NCBI RefSeq assembly: GCF_008086345.1 | Contig: NZ_CP043006.1 | Coordinates: 5,454,032 to 5,518,031, forward strand | From: Chitinophaga sp. XS-30 | GTDB taxonomy: Bacteria; Bacteroidota; Bacteroidia; Chitinophagales; Chitinophagaceae | Direction: 5' to 3' | DNA length: 64,000 nt | In this document: positions 25,191 to 33,286 of the stretch, in pieces | Numbering within the stretch: position 1 is the stretch's first letter | Layout: each line of letters opens with the position of its first letter | Made by a program: the position numbers and the translations under genes | The notes under the pieces: model-generated | The model's database searches: none | What the model was told of the DNA's origin: nothing | Seen by the model: the letters and a program-made list of their open reading frames with translations, nothing else

Positions 25191-26057
25191 CTACTCGCTC
25201 AGCAGATAGATGGCGATCACCGCCACCACCAGTCCGGCAATGATCAGGTAATGCGGGAATACGCTGTAGATCATTAAAGACAGCACGATCGTGATCACGG
25301 GCGAAAGGCCTGTCACCGGTATAACAATGATCGCTTTACCGTAACGCATGGCATATACAAGGGTCAGCGCGCCAACGGCATTCAGCACATGTACCAGCGT
25401 AGCCAGGTAAGGCCCTTTCAGCCCCCAGTTGATGTTCGCGGAAAAATCCGTCATCCCTATCGCCACCGGCGACAGCAGCACCCCGGAGAGCGCCATATAG
25501 AAAAAAATGCTTTCCGCTTTCATGATGTCATTGGAGAACTTCATGAAAAAACCCTGCACGCCCCATAAAAGAAAAACGATGATCGCCAGCACCAGCCAGC
25601 CATATCCGCCAGCATGCCCGTTATCCGGCTGCTGATAGGAAAGCAGCAGGATGGCGATAAGGGCCAGGACGATGCCCGTCCAGCTCCGCCGGGTGGTTGT
25701 TTCCTTTAAAAACAGGGCGGATAGCAGAATGGTCACGATCGGAAAGAGGGAAATGATCGGGAAAACAATATAGGCGGGGCCTTCCCGAACGGCCTGAAAA
25801 AGGATCAGCTGCCCTCCTGCTCCGGTGAGCCCTACCAGCATACCATACAAAACAGGCCTGATGCCGGTGTCCAGCTTCCAGTTTACAAGGTACAGCGCCA
25901 CCAGTGCGCAGGGTATCATGGTGAGGGACCAGACCACATATCCAAGCGTTGCGGGAAACCCTGCTTTTTCCGGTATTTCGATGAACGCGCCCCAGATACC
26001 CCAGAACACGGTCGTAATAAGCGCCAGCAGCAGCCAGGGCTTCTTGTTGTCCCCCAT
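25191..26057 (-). CDS. EamA/DMT-superfamily transporter
   Basis: 288 residues with about ten membrane helices in two EamA repeats (WLLLALITTVFWGIWGAF at the start of the first; YGWLVLAIIVFLLWGVQGFF at the start of the second). The motif FLKETTTRRSWTGIVLALIAILLL closes the first repeat. It lies 15 bases after the DeoR regulator and opposite the galactosamine operon, so sugar or amino-sugar uptake is a reasonable inference. The family also moves amino acids and metabolites, so substrate is open. Confidence 0.82.
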   Translation of the reverse strand: MGDNKKPWLLLALITTVFWGIWGAFIEIPEKAGFPATLGYVVWSLTMIPCALVALYLVNWKLDTGIRPVLYGMLVGLTGAGGQLILFQAVREGPAYIVFPIISLFPIVTILLSALFLKETTTRRSWTGIVLALIAILLLSYQQPDNGHAGGYGWLVLAIIVFLLWGVQGFFMKFSNDIMKAESIFFYMALSGVLLSPVAIGMTDFSANINWGLKGPYLATLVHVLNAVGALTLVYAMRYGKAIIVIPVTGLSPVITIVLSLMIYSVFPHYLIIAGLVVAVIAIYLLSE

Positions 26058-26072
26058 TTTCCTGATTACATT

Positions 26073-26852
26073 TTAAACAATAATGACTTTTATACCGGCG
26101 CTCTCCAGTATCTTATGATCTTCCGGAGGTATGCCATCGTCTGTTACCAGCACATCTATCTCGTTCACCGGTGCAATGAACGCAAAACTCCGTTTATGGA
26201 ACTTGCTGGAATCCGCTACCACGATCACCTGCTTGGAAATGGACATCATCACCCGGTTCAGATGGGCTTCCTCCACATTGGGCGTTGAAAGCCCAAAGGC
26301 AGCACTGAAGCCGTCCACCGCCAGAAATAACTTGTCGCAGAAATAGTTCTTGAAACTTTCCTCCGCGGTGGCGCCGATCAGCGAAAGCGAATTCTTTCTC
26401 AGGAAACCGCCCGGAATGATCACATTCACTTTCGGATGTTCCGCCAGCTGGTTCGCAATGTTCAGCGCATTGGTGATCACCGTCAGTTCCCCCATATTGG
26501 TGAGGTTCTTGGTGATCTCCATGGTGGTCGTACCGGAATCCAGTATGATCGTATCCCCCGTTTCGATCAGTTCGGCTGCGGCTTTCCCGATCCTTCTCTT
26601 CTGATCGTAATTCTGTTTGTTCTTGTCAGACAACGTAAAATCCATCCCCACCCGGTCTACTTTTATCGCCCCGCCCCTGGCGCGGATCAGCGCATTCTTC
26701 TGTTCAAGGCGCTTCAGATCGTTACGGATGGTCACTTCGCTCACTTTCAGCGCCTTGCTCAGGGAAACCACATCCACCTGCCCTTTCTCTTCCAGCTTCT
26801 CCAGGATGATCACACGGCGCTGAACGGTTGTCTTCTCTTTAGGTTTTCGCAT
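26073..26852 (-). CDS. DeoR/GlpR-family transcriptional regulator, AgaR-like by context
   Basis: 259 residues. An N-terminal DeoR helix-turn-helix (RRVIILEKLEEKGQVDVVSL, then SKALKVSEVTIRNDLKRLE) is followed by the DeoR sensor domain related to ribose-5-phosphate isomerase (ETGDTIILDSGTTTMEI, VITNALNIANQLAEHP, PGGFLRKNSLSLIGATAEES, VVADSSKFHKRSF). Such regulators respond to phosphorylated sugars and usually repress. It is divergent from the agaS-kinase-aldolase operon, with repeated TTCGAAAGC motifs in the shared spacer, so it probably controls both directions in response to a galactosamine or tagatose phosphate. Confidence 0.92.
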   Translation of the reverse strand: MRKPKEKTTVQRRVIILEKLEEKGQVDVVSLSKALKVSEVTIRNDLKRLEQKNALIRARGGAIKVDRVGMDFTLSDKNKQNYDQKRRIGKAAAELIETGDTIILDSGTTTMEITKNLTNMGELTVITNALNIANQLAEHPKVNVIIPGGFLRKNSLSLIGATAEESFKNYFCDKLFLAVDGFSAAFGLSTPNVEEAHLNRVMMSISKQVIVVADSSKFHKRSFAFIAPVNEIDVLVTDDGIPPEDHKILESAGIKVIIV

Positions 26853-26870
26853 ATGATAAATTTTAAATAC

Positions 26871-26986
26871 TTCGAAAGCTAATTGTTTTATACAGTGAAA
26901 TAAGAATTCGAATGCAAAATAACATTATTAGCCCGTTTCTTTTTGATTCCCAAATGCGAAATTCTACAAATAACCCTTTCGAAAGC
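26871..26986. promoter_or_regulatory. Three repeated motifs, candidate DeoR-family operators
   Basis: TTCGAAAGC occurs at 26871-26879 and 26978-26986, and the one-mismatch variant TTCGAATGC at 26907-26915, all in the spacer between the DeoR gene and agaS. Repeated TTTCG-like half-sites are typical of DeoR/AgaR/GlpR operators. Assignment to this regulator is by position. Confidence 0.5.
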
Positions 26987-27026
26987 ATAAAAATAAAATA
27001 AAAATTCCAAATTGAAAGGAAATAAT

Positions 27027-27034
27027 TATTTTTG
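27027..27034 (+). promoter_or_regulatory. -7 promoter element of the galactosamine operon
   Basis: TATTTTTG fits TAnnTTTG, 33 bases before the agaS ATG at 27068. The nearest operator-like repeat ends 40 bases upstream, compatible with repression of this promoter. Confidence 0.5.
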
Positions 27035-27067
27035 GTTCAACAAACGAAATGAAAAGAAAAATAAAAT

Positions 27068-28300
27068 ATGGATACTTTAAAAAATAACCCGTATCAAACT
27101 GCTCCCGAAACCCGCAATAAATACCTGGGCTTTTCCCAGGAAGACCTCAAACAAAAAGGAGCGCTGCATACCGCCAGGGAGATCGCCCAGCAACCTGACC
27201 TCTGGCTGAAGACCTGGGAACTGGTGAGCCAGCGAAAAGATGAACTGGCCGCGTTCCTGCAGGATGCATTCCGGCATCCTTCCCTTTCCGTGATCCTTAC
27301 CGGAGCCGGCACTTCCGCTTTTATCGGCGATGTGCTGCAAGGCCCCTTTCACAAGAATACCCGCAAACAAACCGTAGCCATCCCTACAACCGACCTGATC
27401 TCCCATCCGGCACATTATTTCAATACAGAGGCTACGCTCCTTATATCATTCGCCCGCTCCGGCGACAGCCCGGAAAGTGTGGCCGCCCTTCACCTGGCCG
27501 ACAAGTTCTGTGAAAAGGTATTTCACCTGATCATTACCTGCAACCCTGAAGGCAAACTGGCCCGCTCCATGGAAACGAACACCAATCCCACACTGGTATT
27601 CCTGTTGCCCAGGGAAGCGGATGACCAGAGCCTGGCCATGACGGGCAGCTTTACCTCCATGCTCCTGTCCGGCCTCCTGATATCGAGAATAAAAGAGATC
27701 GATACGCTGCGCGAACAGGTGGAACAGATCTCCCGGTACGCCCGCAACATCCTCGATAATTATCACAACAAACTAAAAGCTGCGGCCAGCCTGGATTTTC
27801 AGCGGGCCATCTTCCTGGGCTCGGGCCCGCTGCGCTCCGTTGCCAATGAATCCGACCTTAAAGTACAGGAGCTGACGGACGGAAAGGTGATCTGCAAATT
27901 CGATTCCTTCCTGGGTTTCCGCCACGGCCCCAAAGCCGTTATCAACTCCTCTACCCTGCTGGTGTACCTGTTCTCCAACAACCAATACGTTCATCAATAT
28001 GAAAGCGACCTGGTGAAAGCCATCATATCCGGAGAAAAAGGGCTGTTCAGCATCGGCATCACAGAATCGGCTGACAAGGATTTTGAAGTGGACCTGCTCA
28101 TTGAATTATCTACCGGCGGAAAAACTGTGGACGAAGAATTTTTGTCCGTATGCAGCGTACTGCCGGCACAGATCCTCGGATTCTATAAATCGCTCGAATT
28201 TGGCCTCATGCCGGATAACCCGAGTGAAAAAGCCACCATCACCCGTGTTGTAAAAGGGGTGATCATCTACCCGTTCAGCCCGGAGAACGGTAAAGCCTGA
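27068..28300 (+). CDS. agaS: AgaS-type SIS-domain galactosamine-6-phosphate deaminase/isomerase
   Basis: 410 residues, cytoplasmic. Two SIS sugar-phosphate isomerase domains: the first opens with LSVILTGAGTSAFIGDVLQG and contains LLISFARSGDSPESVAAL; the second has RAIFLGSGPLRSVANESDLK and FRHGPKAVINSSTLLVYLFS. Length and motifs fit AgaS, which converts galactosamine 6-phosphate to tagatose 6-phosphate and ammonia, rather than the shorter GlmS/NagB types. A kinase and tagatose-type aldolase follow, completing the route to trioses. Confidence 0.9.
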   Translation: MDTLKNNPYQTAPETRNKYLGFSQEDLKQKGALHTAREIAQQPDLWLKTWELVSQRKDELAAFLQDAFRHPSLSVILTGAGTSAFIGDVLQGPFHKNTRKQTVAIPTTDLISHPAHYFNTEATLLISFARSGDSPESVAALHLADKFCEKVFHLIITCNPEGKLARSMETNTNPTLVFLLPREADDQSLAMTGSFTSMLLSGLLISRIKEIDTLREQVEQISRYARNILDNYHNKLKAAASLDFQRAIFLGSGPLRSVANESDLKVQELTDGKVICKFDSFLGFRHGPKAVINSSTLLVYLFSNNQYVHQYESDLVKAIISGEKGLFSIGITESADKDFEVDLLIELSTGGKTVDEEFLSVCSVLPAQILGFYKSLEFGLMPDNPSEKATITRVVKGVIIYPFSPENGKA

Positions 28301-28339
28301 GAAAGAAACACCGCCAAAAGATGATCAAAAGGAAGAAAC

Positions 28340-29299
28340 ATGAAAAAAAATGACGTAATCGTAATCGGAGAACTGAATATCGACTTCATTCTTAATCACA
28401 TCAGCGCACTCCCGCAGCTGGGCAAAGAGATCCTCTCCCGGGAGATGACCCTCACGCTCGGCAGCTCTTCCGCCATATTCGCCAGCAACCTGAGCGTACT
28501 CGGCGCCAATGTTGCCTTCACCGGCAAACTGGGAAAAGATGCCTTCGGGGATTTTATCTGTGATACTTTAACCGCAAAAGGCATTGATACTTCCGGCATC
28601 ATCCGTCAGGCGGACCTGCATACCGGTGCTACGGTGGTATTGAATTATGGGGAAGACAGGGCCATGATCACCCATCCCGGCGCCATGGAAAGCCTGTCCG
28701 CCGCCGATATCAACTGGACGCAGGCGGAACAGGCCCGACATCTGCACATCTCTTCCTGCTTCATTCAACCGGCCCTGTGCAAAGACCTTCCCATGATCTT
28801 TCAGCGGGCCAGGCAAATGGGCCTTACCACCTCTTTTGATCCGCAGTGGGACCCCGGAGAAAAATGGGACATCCGTCTGCCGGACATCCTCCCGCATGTA
28901 GACGTGTTCCTGCCCAACGAAAAAGAACTGCTGCATATCACCCGCTGCAACGATATCACAGAAGCGCTGGCGCAGCTAAGCGGCTGCTGCCACACCATTG
29001 CCGTAAAACAGGGCAACAAGGGATCTACCTGCTTCAGCCAGGGGAGGTCCGTTTCACTGCCCGCTTTCCTGAATACCGCGGTGGTGGACGCTATCGGTGC
29101 GGGAGACAGCTTCAATGCCGGGTTTATTTACCAGTTCATCAGCAAACAACCGCCGGAAACCTGCCAGCGGTTCGGAAATATGATCGCCGCCCTTTCTACC
29201 ACCGCAGCAGGCGGAACTGCAGCATTCTCCGACAGACAGGAAGTTTTTTCAATCCTAAAAGAAAGATACCGTTATGAAGACGATCAACCTGAAAGATAA
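28340..29299 (+). CDS. PfkB-family sugar kinase, probably tagatose-6-phosphate kinase
   Basis: 319 residues. The first PfkB signature lies near 40-70 (LGSSSAIFASNLSVLGANVAF, then GKLGKDAFGD). The second, with the catalytic Asp and anion hole, is VVDAIGAGDSFNAGFIYQF. Between AgaS and a class II aldolase, the expected job is phosphorylation of tagatose 6-phosphate to the 1,6-bisphosphate. Amino-sugar kinase activity is an alternative, since no other kinase for incoming galactosamine is in the operon. The end overlaps the aldolase start by 26 bases. Confidence 0.85.
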   Translation: MKKNDVIVIGELNIDFILNHISALPQLGKEILSREMTLTLGSSSAIFASNLSVLGANVAFTGKLGKDAFGDFICDTLTAKGIDTSGIIRQADLHTGATVVLNYGEDRAMITHPGAMESLSAADINWTQAEQARHLHISSCFIQPALCKDLPMIFQRARQMGLTTSFDPQWDPGEKWDIRLPDILPHVDVFLPNEKELLHITRCNDITEALAQLSGCCHTIAVKQGNKGSTCFSQGRSVSLPAFLNTAVVDAIGAGDSFNAGFIYQFISKQPPETCQRFGNMIAALSTTAAGGTAAFSDRQEVFSILKERYRYEDDQPER

Positions 29300-30098
29300 A
29301 CTGAAGCAGATGCAGCAGCAAAGATCCGCACTGCTGGCCACCAACTTCTACAACTATGAAACGCTTTGCGGTATCATGGAAGCGGCCTCCGCCATGAAGC
29401 AACCGGTTATCCTCCAGCTCACCAGGAGCTCTATCGAATACATGGGCATGGCCGTAGCGGTGAACATGGCAAAGACCGCACTGGAACAATACAATGTGGA
29501 AGGATGGCTGCATCTCGATCATTCGGATTCCTACGAGCTGGTAGCGCAATGCCTGGAAGCGGGATTTGATTCCGTGATGATAGATGCCAGCGAAAAACCA
29601 CTGGAGGAGAACATCGCCATCACCCGGAAAGTGGTGGCCCTGGCCGCGAAATACAATGCCAATGTGGAAGCCGAACTGGGCTATGTGGCCAAGCTGGGCC
29701 AGTCCACCGAGATCACCGGTTTTACCGAACCGGAGGAAGCCCGCTACTTCGTTGCGCAAACGGGCGTGAACGCGCTGGCGGTAGCCATCGGTTCCGCACA
29801 CGGCTTCTATAAAAAAGCGCCGGAACTGGATATCGAAAGACTGAAAGAAATTCACCGCCTCACGGACGTGGCGCTGGTACTGCATGGCGGCTCGGGCATT
29901 CCCGCAGCCAGCCTGAGAGAATCCATCAACAACGGTATCTGTAAAATCAACCTGGCAACCGAAATAAAAAATATCTTTATACGCACACTCGATAAATGCC
30001 TTTCCGCCAAAGAAGAAATTGACCTGCGAAAACTGTTCCCGCCGGCGATCAAGGCGGTATCGGACCTCGTTACGGAAAAACTTGAAATTGTTAAATAG
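29274..30098 (+). CDS. Class II aldolase, tagatose-1,6-bisphosphate type (GatY/KbaY-like)
   Basis: 274 residues, zinc-dependent TIM-barrel aldolase. Family blocks: LLATNFYNYETLCGIMEAA, HLDHSDSYELVAQCLEAGFD (proton-transfer and zinc-binding residues), MIDASEKPLEENIAITRKVV, VEAELGYVAKLGQ, LAVAIGSAHGFYK with a zinc His, and LVLHGGSGIP with the last zinc His. Fructose-bisphosphate aldolase is possible by family, but the AgaS and kinase neighbours argue for tagatose 1,6-bisphosphate cleavage to dihydroxyacetone phosphate and glyceraldehyde 3-phosphate. Confidence 0.9.
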   Translation: MKTINLKDKLKQMQQQRSALLATNFYNYETLCGIMEAASAMKQPVILQLTRSSIEYMGMAVAVNMAKTALEQYNVEGWLHLDHSDSYELVAQCLEAGFDSVMIDASEKPLEENIAITRKVVALAAKYNANVEAELGYVAKLGQSTEITGFTEPEEARYFVAQTGVNALAVAIGSAHGFYKKAPELDIERLKEIHRLTDVALVLHGGSGIPAASLRESINNGICKINLATEIKNIFIRTLDKCLSAKEEIDLRKLFPPAIKAVSDLVTEKLEIVK

Positions 30099-30105
30099 CG
30101 CACCG

Positions 30106-31206
30106 ATGAAGAAAAAAAATCATCCCGGCCTTCTGCTGATCTTAACCGGCGTACTGATGCAAAGCTGTATGGAAGTCAAAAAAAAGGAATCATTCTATGG
30201 AACGGAAGATTTTGCCCGTGTGAAAAAATACGATTCACATGTGCACATCAACACGTTTGACCCGGTGCTGATCAACTACGCCAGGTCGCAAAACTTCTAT
30301 CTGCTGAGCCTGAACGTGGCGGCGCCGGATTACGTTCCCCTCCATGAACAGCAGGGATTCACCACTTTTCACCAGGAACGCTTCCCCGGCGCTTTCAACT
30401 ATGTGACGAGCTTCAATATTGAAGGTATAGGAGAACCGGGCTGGCAGGAAAAGACCATCGCCTACCTGGACCAGTCGTTCAAACAGGGCGCACTGGGCGT
30501 TAAAGTGTGGAAGAACATCGGGATGGAATACAAGGATAAGGACGACAAATTTGTGATGATCGATGATCCCCGGCTGGACCCGGTGCTTGATTTCATTACG
30601 GAAAATAATAAAACACTCGTTGGCCACCTCGGTGAACCGAAGAACTGCTGGCTGCCGCTGGAGGAAATGACGGTGAAAAACGACCGGGAATATTTCAAAC
30701 ACCATCCGGAGTATCATATGTACCTGCACCCTGAATATCCTTCGTATGAAGATCAGGTGAATGCCCGGGACAATATGCTGAAGAAACATCCGGAAATGCG
30801 CTTCGTGGGCGCCCACCTCGCCAGCCTGGAATGGGATGTGGACGAGATCGCGGCGAGGCTGGACAAATACCCGAATATGGCGGTGGATATGGCGGAACGG
30901 GTGTCTCACCTCCAGTTCCAGGCCCAAAAGGATCATAAAAAAGTTTACGATTTCTTTGTCCGCTACCAGGACCGGCTGCTGTATTCTACAGACATCGTTA
31001 TCGACAGCAGCATGGATTCTTCCGCAGTGCTGAAATACGCACATGATACGTGGACGGATCACTGGAAATTCTTTACCTCCGATGAAGAAATGACGGCTTC
31101 CGAAGTGGAAGGCCCTTTCCGCGGCCTGCATCTTCCGGTAACCGTAATTGATAAACTGTACCGGGAAAATGCCGAAAAATGGTTTCCCGGTCTTGGCCAA
31201 AAATAA
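30106..31206 (+). CDS. Exported amidohydrolase-2-family lipoprotein
   Basis: 366 residues. The ATG at 30106, seven bases past the aldolase stop, gives a lipoprotein signal with lipobox ending in LMQSC. The amidohydrolase metal centre is complete: DSHVHIN, GVKVWKNIG, VGHLGEP, GAHLAS and STDIV. The family hydrolyses or decarboxylates small substrates, including lactones and sugar derivatives. Its location on the envelope and in a galactosamine operon suggests processing of released sugars before uptake. The actual reaction is not predictable. Confidence 0.85.
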   Translation: MKKKNHPGLLLILTGVLMQSCMEVKKKESFYGTEDFARVKKYDSHVHINTFDPVLINYARSQNFYLLSLNVAAPDYVPLHEQQGFTTFHQERFPGAFNYVTSFNIEGIGEPGWQEKTIAYLDQSFKQGALGVKVWKNIGMEYKDKDDKFVMIDDPRLDPVLDFITENNKTLVGHLGEPKNCWLPLEEMTVKNDREYFKHHPEYHMYLHPEYPSYEDQVNARDNMLKKHPEMRFVGAHLASLEWDVDEIAARLDKYPNMAVDMAERVSHLQFQAQKDHKKVYDFFVRYQDRLLYSTDIVIDSSMDSSAVLKYAHDTWTDHWKFFTSDEEMTASEVEGPFRGLHLPVTVIDKLYRENAEKWFPGLGQK

Positions 31207-31213
31207 TCAGCGC

Positions 31214-31933
31214 ATGGGAAGATCTTCATGGCATATCGCCGTCCTGATACTCCTGCTATCCTGCAGGAACATGCCGTCCGGCGACACGCAGGACAAGGTG
31301 GTGATCCGCAGGTCCGCCGACTTTGACATTACCGGTGACGGCTCCGCCGCCGAATGGCAGAAAACCGGCTGGATCAGCATCCCGCTGCTGGATACCGGTA
31401 AAAGTGGTTACGAAACAAAGGTCAAGCTGTTGTATTCCGCTACCGGCATCTACTGCCTTTACTTTTGTGAGGACAGGAAGCTCACGGCAACCATGCAGCA
31501 GGATTTCATGGATCTCTGGAATGAGGATGTCATCGAGATATTCCTGCAGCCGGATGAAAAAAAACCGGCCTACCTGGAATATGAACTTTCCCCGCTGAAC
31601 TACGAACTGCCGCTGGTGATCTTTAATGAGGACGGCAAACTCAACAGCTGGATACCCTTCCACTATGACGGTCGCCGCAAAACCAGGCATGCCACATCCG
31701 TTCGCGGGGGAGAACGTAAAACGCATGCCGCTGCCGACAGCTGGACGGCCGAGTGCTTCATTCCCTATGACCTGATGAAACCCGTACTGGACAAACTCCC
31801 CGCTTCCGGCACTACCTGGAAAGGCAACCTGTACCGGATCGATTATGATCAGGGAGAAACCTTATGGGCCCTGAACAGGAACAGCGGGAATTTTCATGAA
31901 TACAGGAATTTTGGAGACTTCTATTTTGAATAA
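31214..31933 (+). CDS. CBM9-like carbohydrate-binding lipoprotein
   Basis: 239 residues. A lipoprotein signal (IAVLILLLSC) precedes one domain of the carbohydrate-binding family 9-like type: ADFDITGDGSAAEWQKTGW, YSATGIYCLYFCEDRKL, MDLWNEDVIEIFLQPDE, YLEYELSPLN, and WTAECFIPYDLM. Such stand-alone domains are common in Bacteroidota glycan loci and are thought to bind sugar ends, though binding is not proven for most. It lies seven bases past the amidohydrolase stop and 11 bases before the oxidoreductase. Confidence 0.85.
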   Translation: MGRSSWHIAVLILLLSCRNMPSGDTQDKVVIRRSADFDITGDGSAAEWQKTGWISIPLLDTGKSGYETKVKLLYSATGIYCLYFCEDRKLTATMQQDFMDLWNEDVIEIFLQPDEKKPAYLEYELSPLNYELPLVIFNEDGKLNSWIPFHYDGRRKTRHATSVRGGERKTHAAADSWTAECFIPYDLMKPVLDKLPASGTTWKGNLYRIDYDQGETLWALNRNSGNFHEYRNFGDFYFE

Positions 31934-31944
31934 AAAATGACGAT

Positions 31945-33276
31945 ATGAACAAGGACATCGAATCTGCCACAAACGGCCTGCGCGGCCGGCGCGACTTCCT
32001 GAAAGGTTCCGCTGCACTGGTTGGCGGAGCTTTGCTCAGCACGGCACTGCCCGCCGGCGCACGATCATGGCGCCTCCACAGTGATCCGATACGCATTGCG
32101 CTGATCGGATGCGGCAGCCGCGGCGCAGGCGCCGCCGTGAATGCTTTGAGAACGAAAGCCAATGTAGTGCTGGTAGCCATGGCGGACGTTTTCCGGGACA
32201 AGCTCGATGAAACCTGGCAGACGCTGATGCAGATAGACGGCGTCAAAGATGCCGTTAAAGTGCCGGAAGCCAACAAGTTCACCGGTCTTGATGCATATGA
32301 AAAAGCCATTGCCGCGGCGGATGCCGTATTGCTGGTAACACCGCCTGCCTTCCGTCCCCTTCATTTTGAAGCCTGCGTAAAAGCAGGGCGGCATGTGTTC
32401 ATGGAAAAGCCCCTGGCCAGCGATGCGCCGGGCATTCGCAAAATACTCGCCACCGGAGAACAGGCTTCCCTGAAAAACCTCAAAGTGGTGGTGGGCCTGC
32501 AGAACCGCTATGATGCCGGATACCGGGAAATGGTGAAACAGCTGCAGGAAAATGCCATCGGAAAGATCGTTTCGGCAACGGACTATTACCTCATCGGCCC
32601 GGTACGCATGGTCCCGCGCCGGCAGGGACAGACAGAACTCGAATACCAGCTGCGCAACTGGCGTTATTTCAACTGGCTGTGGGCCGGATCACCGGCGGGA
32701 TTGCAGATCCATAACACCGATGTGGTGAACTGGGTGAAAGGCGCTTACCCCGTGCGCGCGCAAGGCATGGGCGGCAGGTCTTCCCTCAGCGGTCCCGATA
32801 CCGGCGATATCTTCGATCACTTTTTCATCGAATACGAATATGCGGACGGCATGAAACTGAACAGCCAGATCCGCCATATCAGCGGCACCTGGAACAAAGG
32901 CGGTGCCTACTTCCAGGGGACTAATGGCACCGCCAGCCTGCAATCCGGCATCCGGGACCTGAACGGTGAGAGAATATGGCGGAACAGCAACAAGGATTCG
33001 GAGAACGCATACCAGGTAGAACACGATGTATTCTTCGATGCCATCAGGAACAATACGCCGCTCAACGATACGGAATGGGGCGCCATGAGCACCATGACCA
33101 CCATCATGGGCCGCATGGCCGCACACTCCGGGAAAATGGTGGAACTGGAAGATGCCCTGAAATCCGAACTCGTACTGGCGCCGGAGCATATGGACTGGAA
33201 CAGTGAAGCGCCTGCAAAACCGGACAAGGACGGGAATTACCCGATACCGATGCCCGGCACGTCAAACATCATCTAG
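31945..33276 (+). CDS. Tat-exported Gfo/Idh/MocA-family oxidoreductase
   Basis: 443 residues. A Tat signal (RRDFLKGSAALVGGALLS) leads into a Rossmann fold (IRIALIGCGSRGAGAAVNAL). The EKP motif with the catalytic Lys (VFMEKPLASD) and the substrate-side GFO domain follow (LQNRYDAGYREMVKQLQ, NWRYFNWLWAGSPAGLQIHN). Export and the next gene, a DUF1080 protein, fit a glycoside 3-dehydrogenase that oxidises sugars for cleavage by elimination. The cofactor is presumably tightly bound NAD(P). Specific substrate unknown. Confidence 0.9.
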   Translation: MNKDIESATNGLRGRRDFLKGSAALVGGALLSTALPAGARSWRLHSDPIRIALIGCGSRGAGAAVNALRTKANVVLVAMADVFRDKLDETWQTLMQIDGVKDAVKVPEANKFTGLDAYEKAIAAADAVLLVTPPAFRPLHFEACVKAGRHVFMEKPLASDAPGIRKILATGEQASLKNLKVVVGLQNRYDAGYREMVKQLQENAIGKIVSATDYYLIGPVRMVPRRQGQTELEYQLRNWRYFNWLWAGSPAGLQIHNTDVVNWVKGAYPVRAQGMGGRSSLSGPDTGDIFDHFFIEYEYADGMKLNSQIRHISGTWNKGGAYFQGTNGTASLQSGIRDLNGERIWRNSNKDSENAYQVEHDVFFDAIRNNTPLNDTEWGAMSTMTTIMGRMAAHSGKMVELEDALKSELVLAPEHMDWNSEAPAKPDKDGNYPIPMPGTSNII

Positions 33277-33286
33277 CGAATATATC

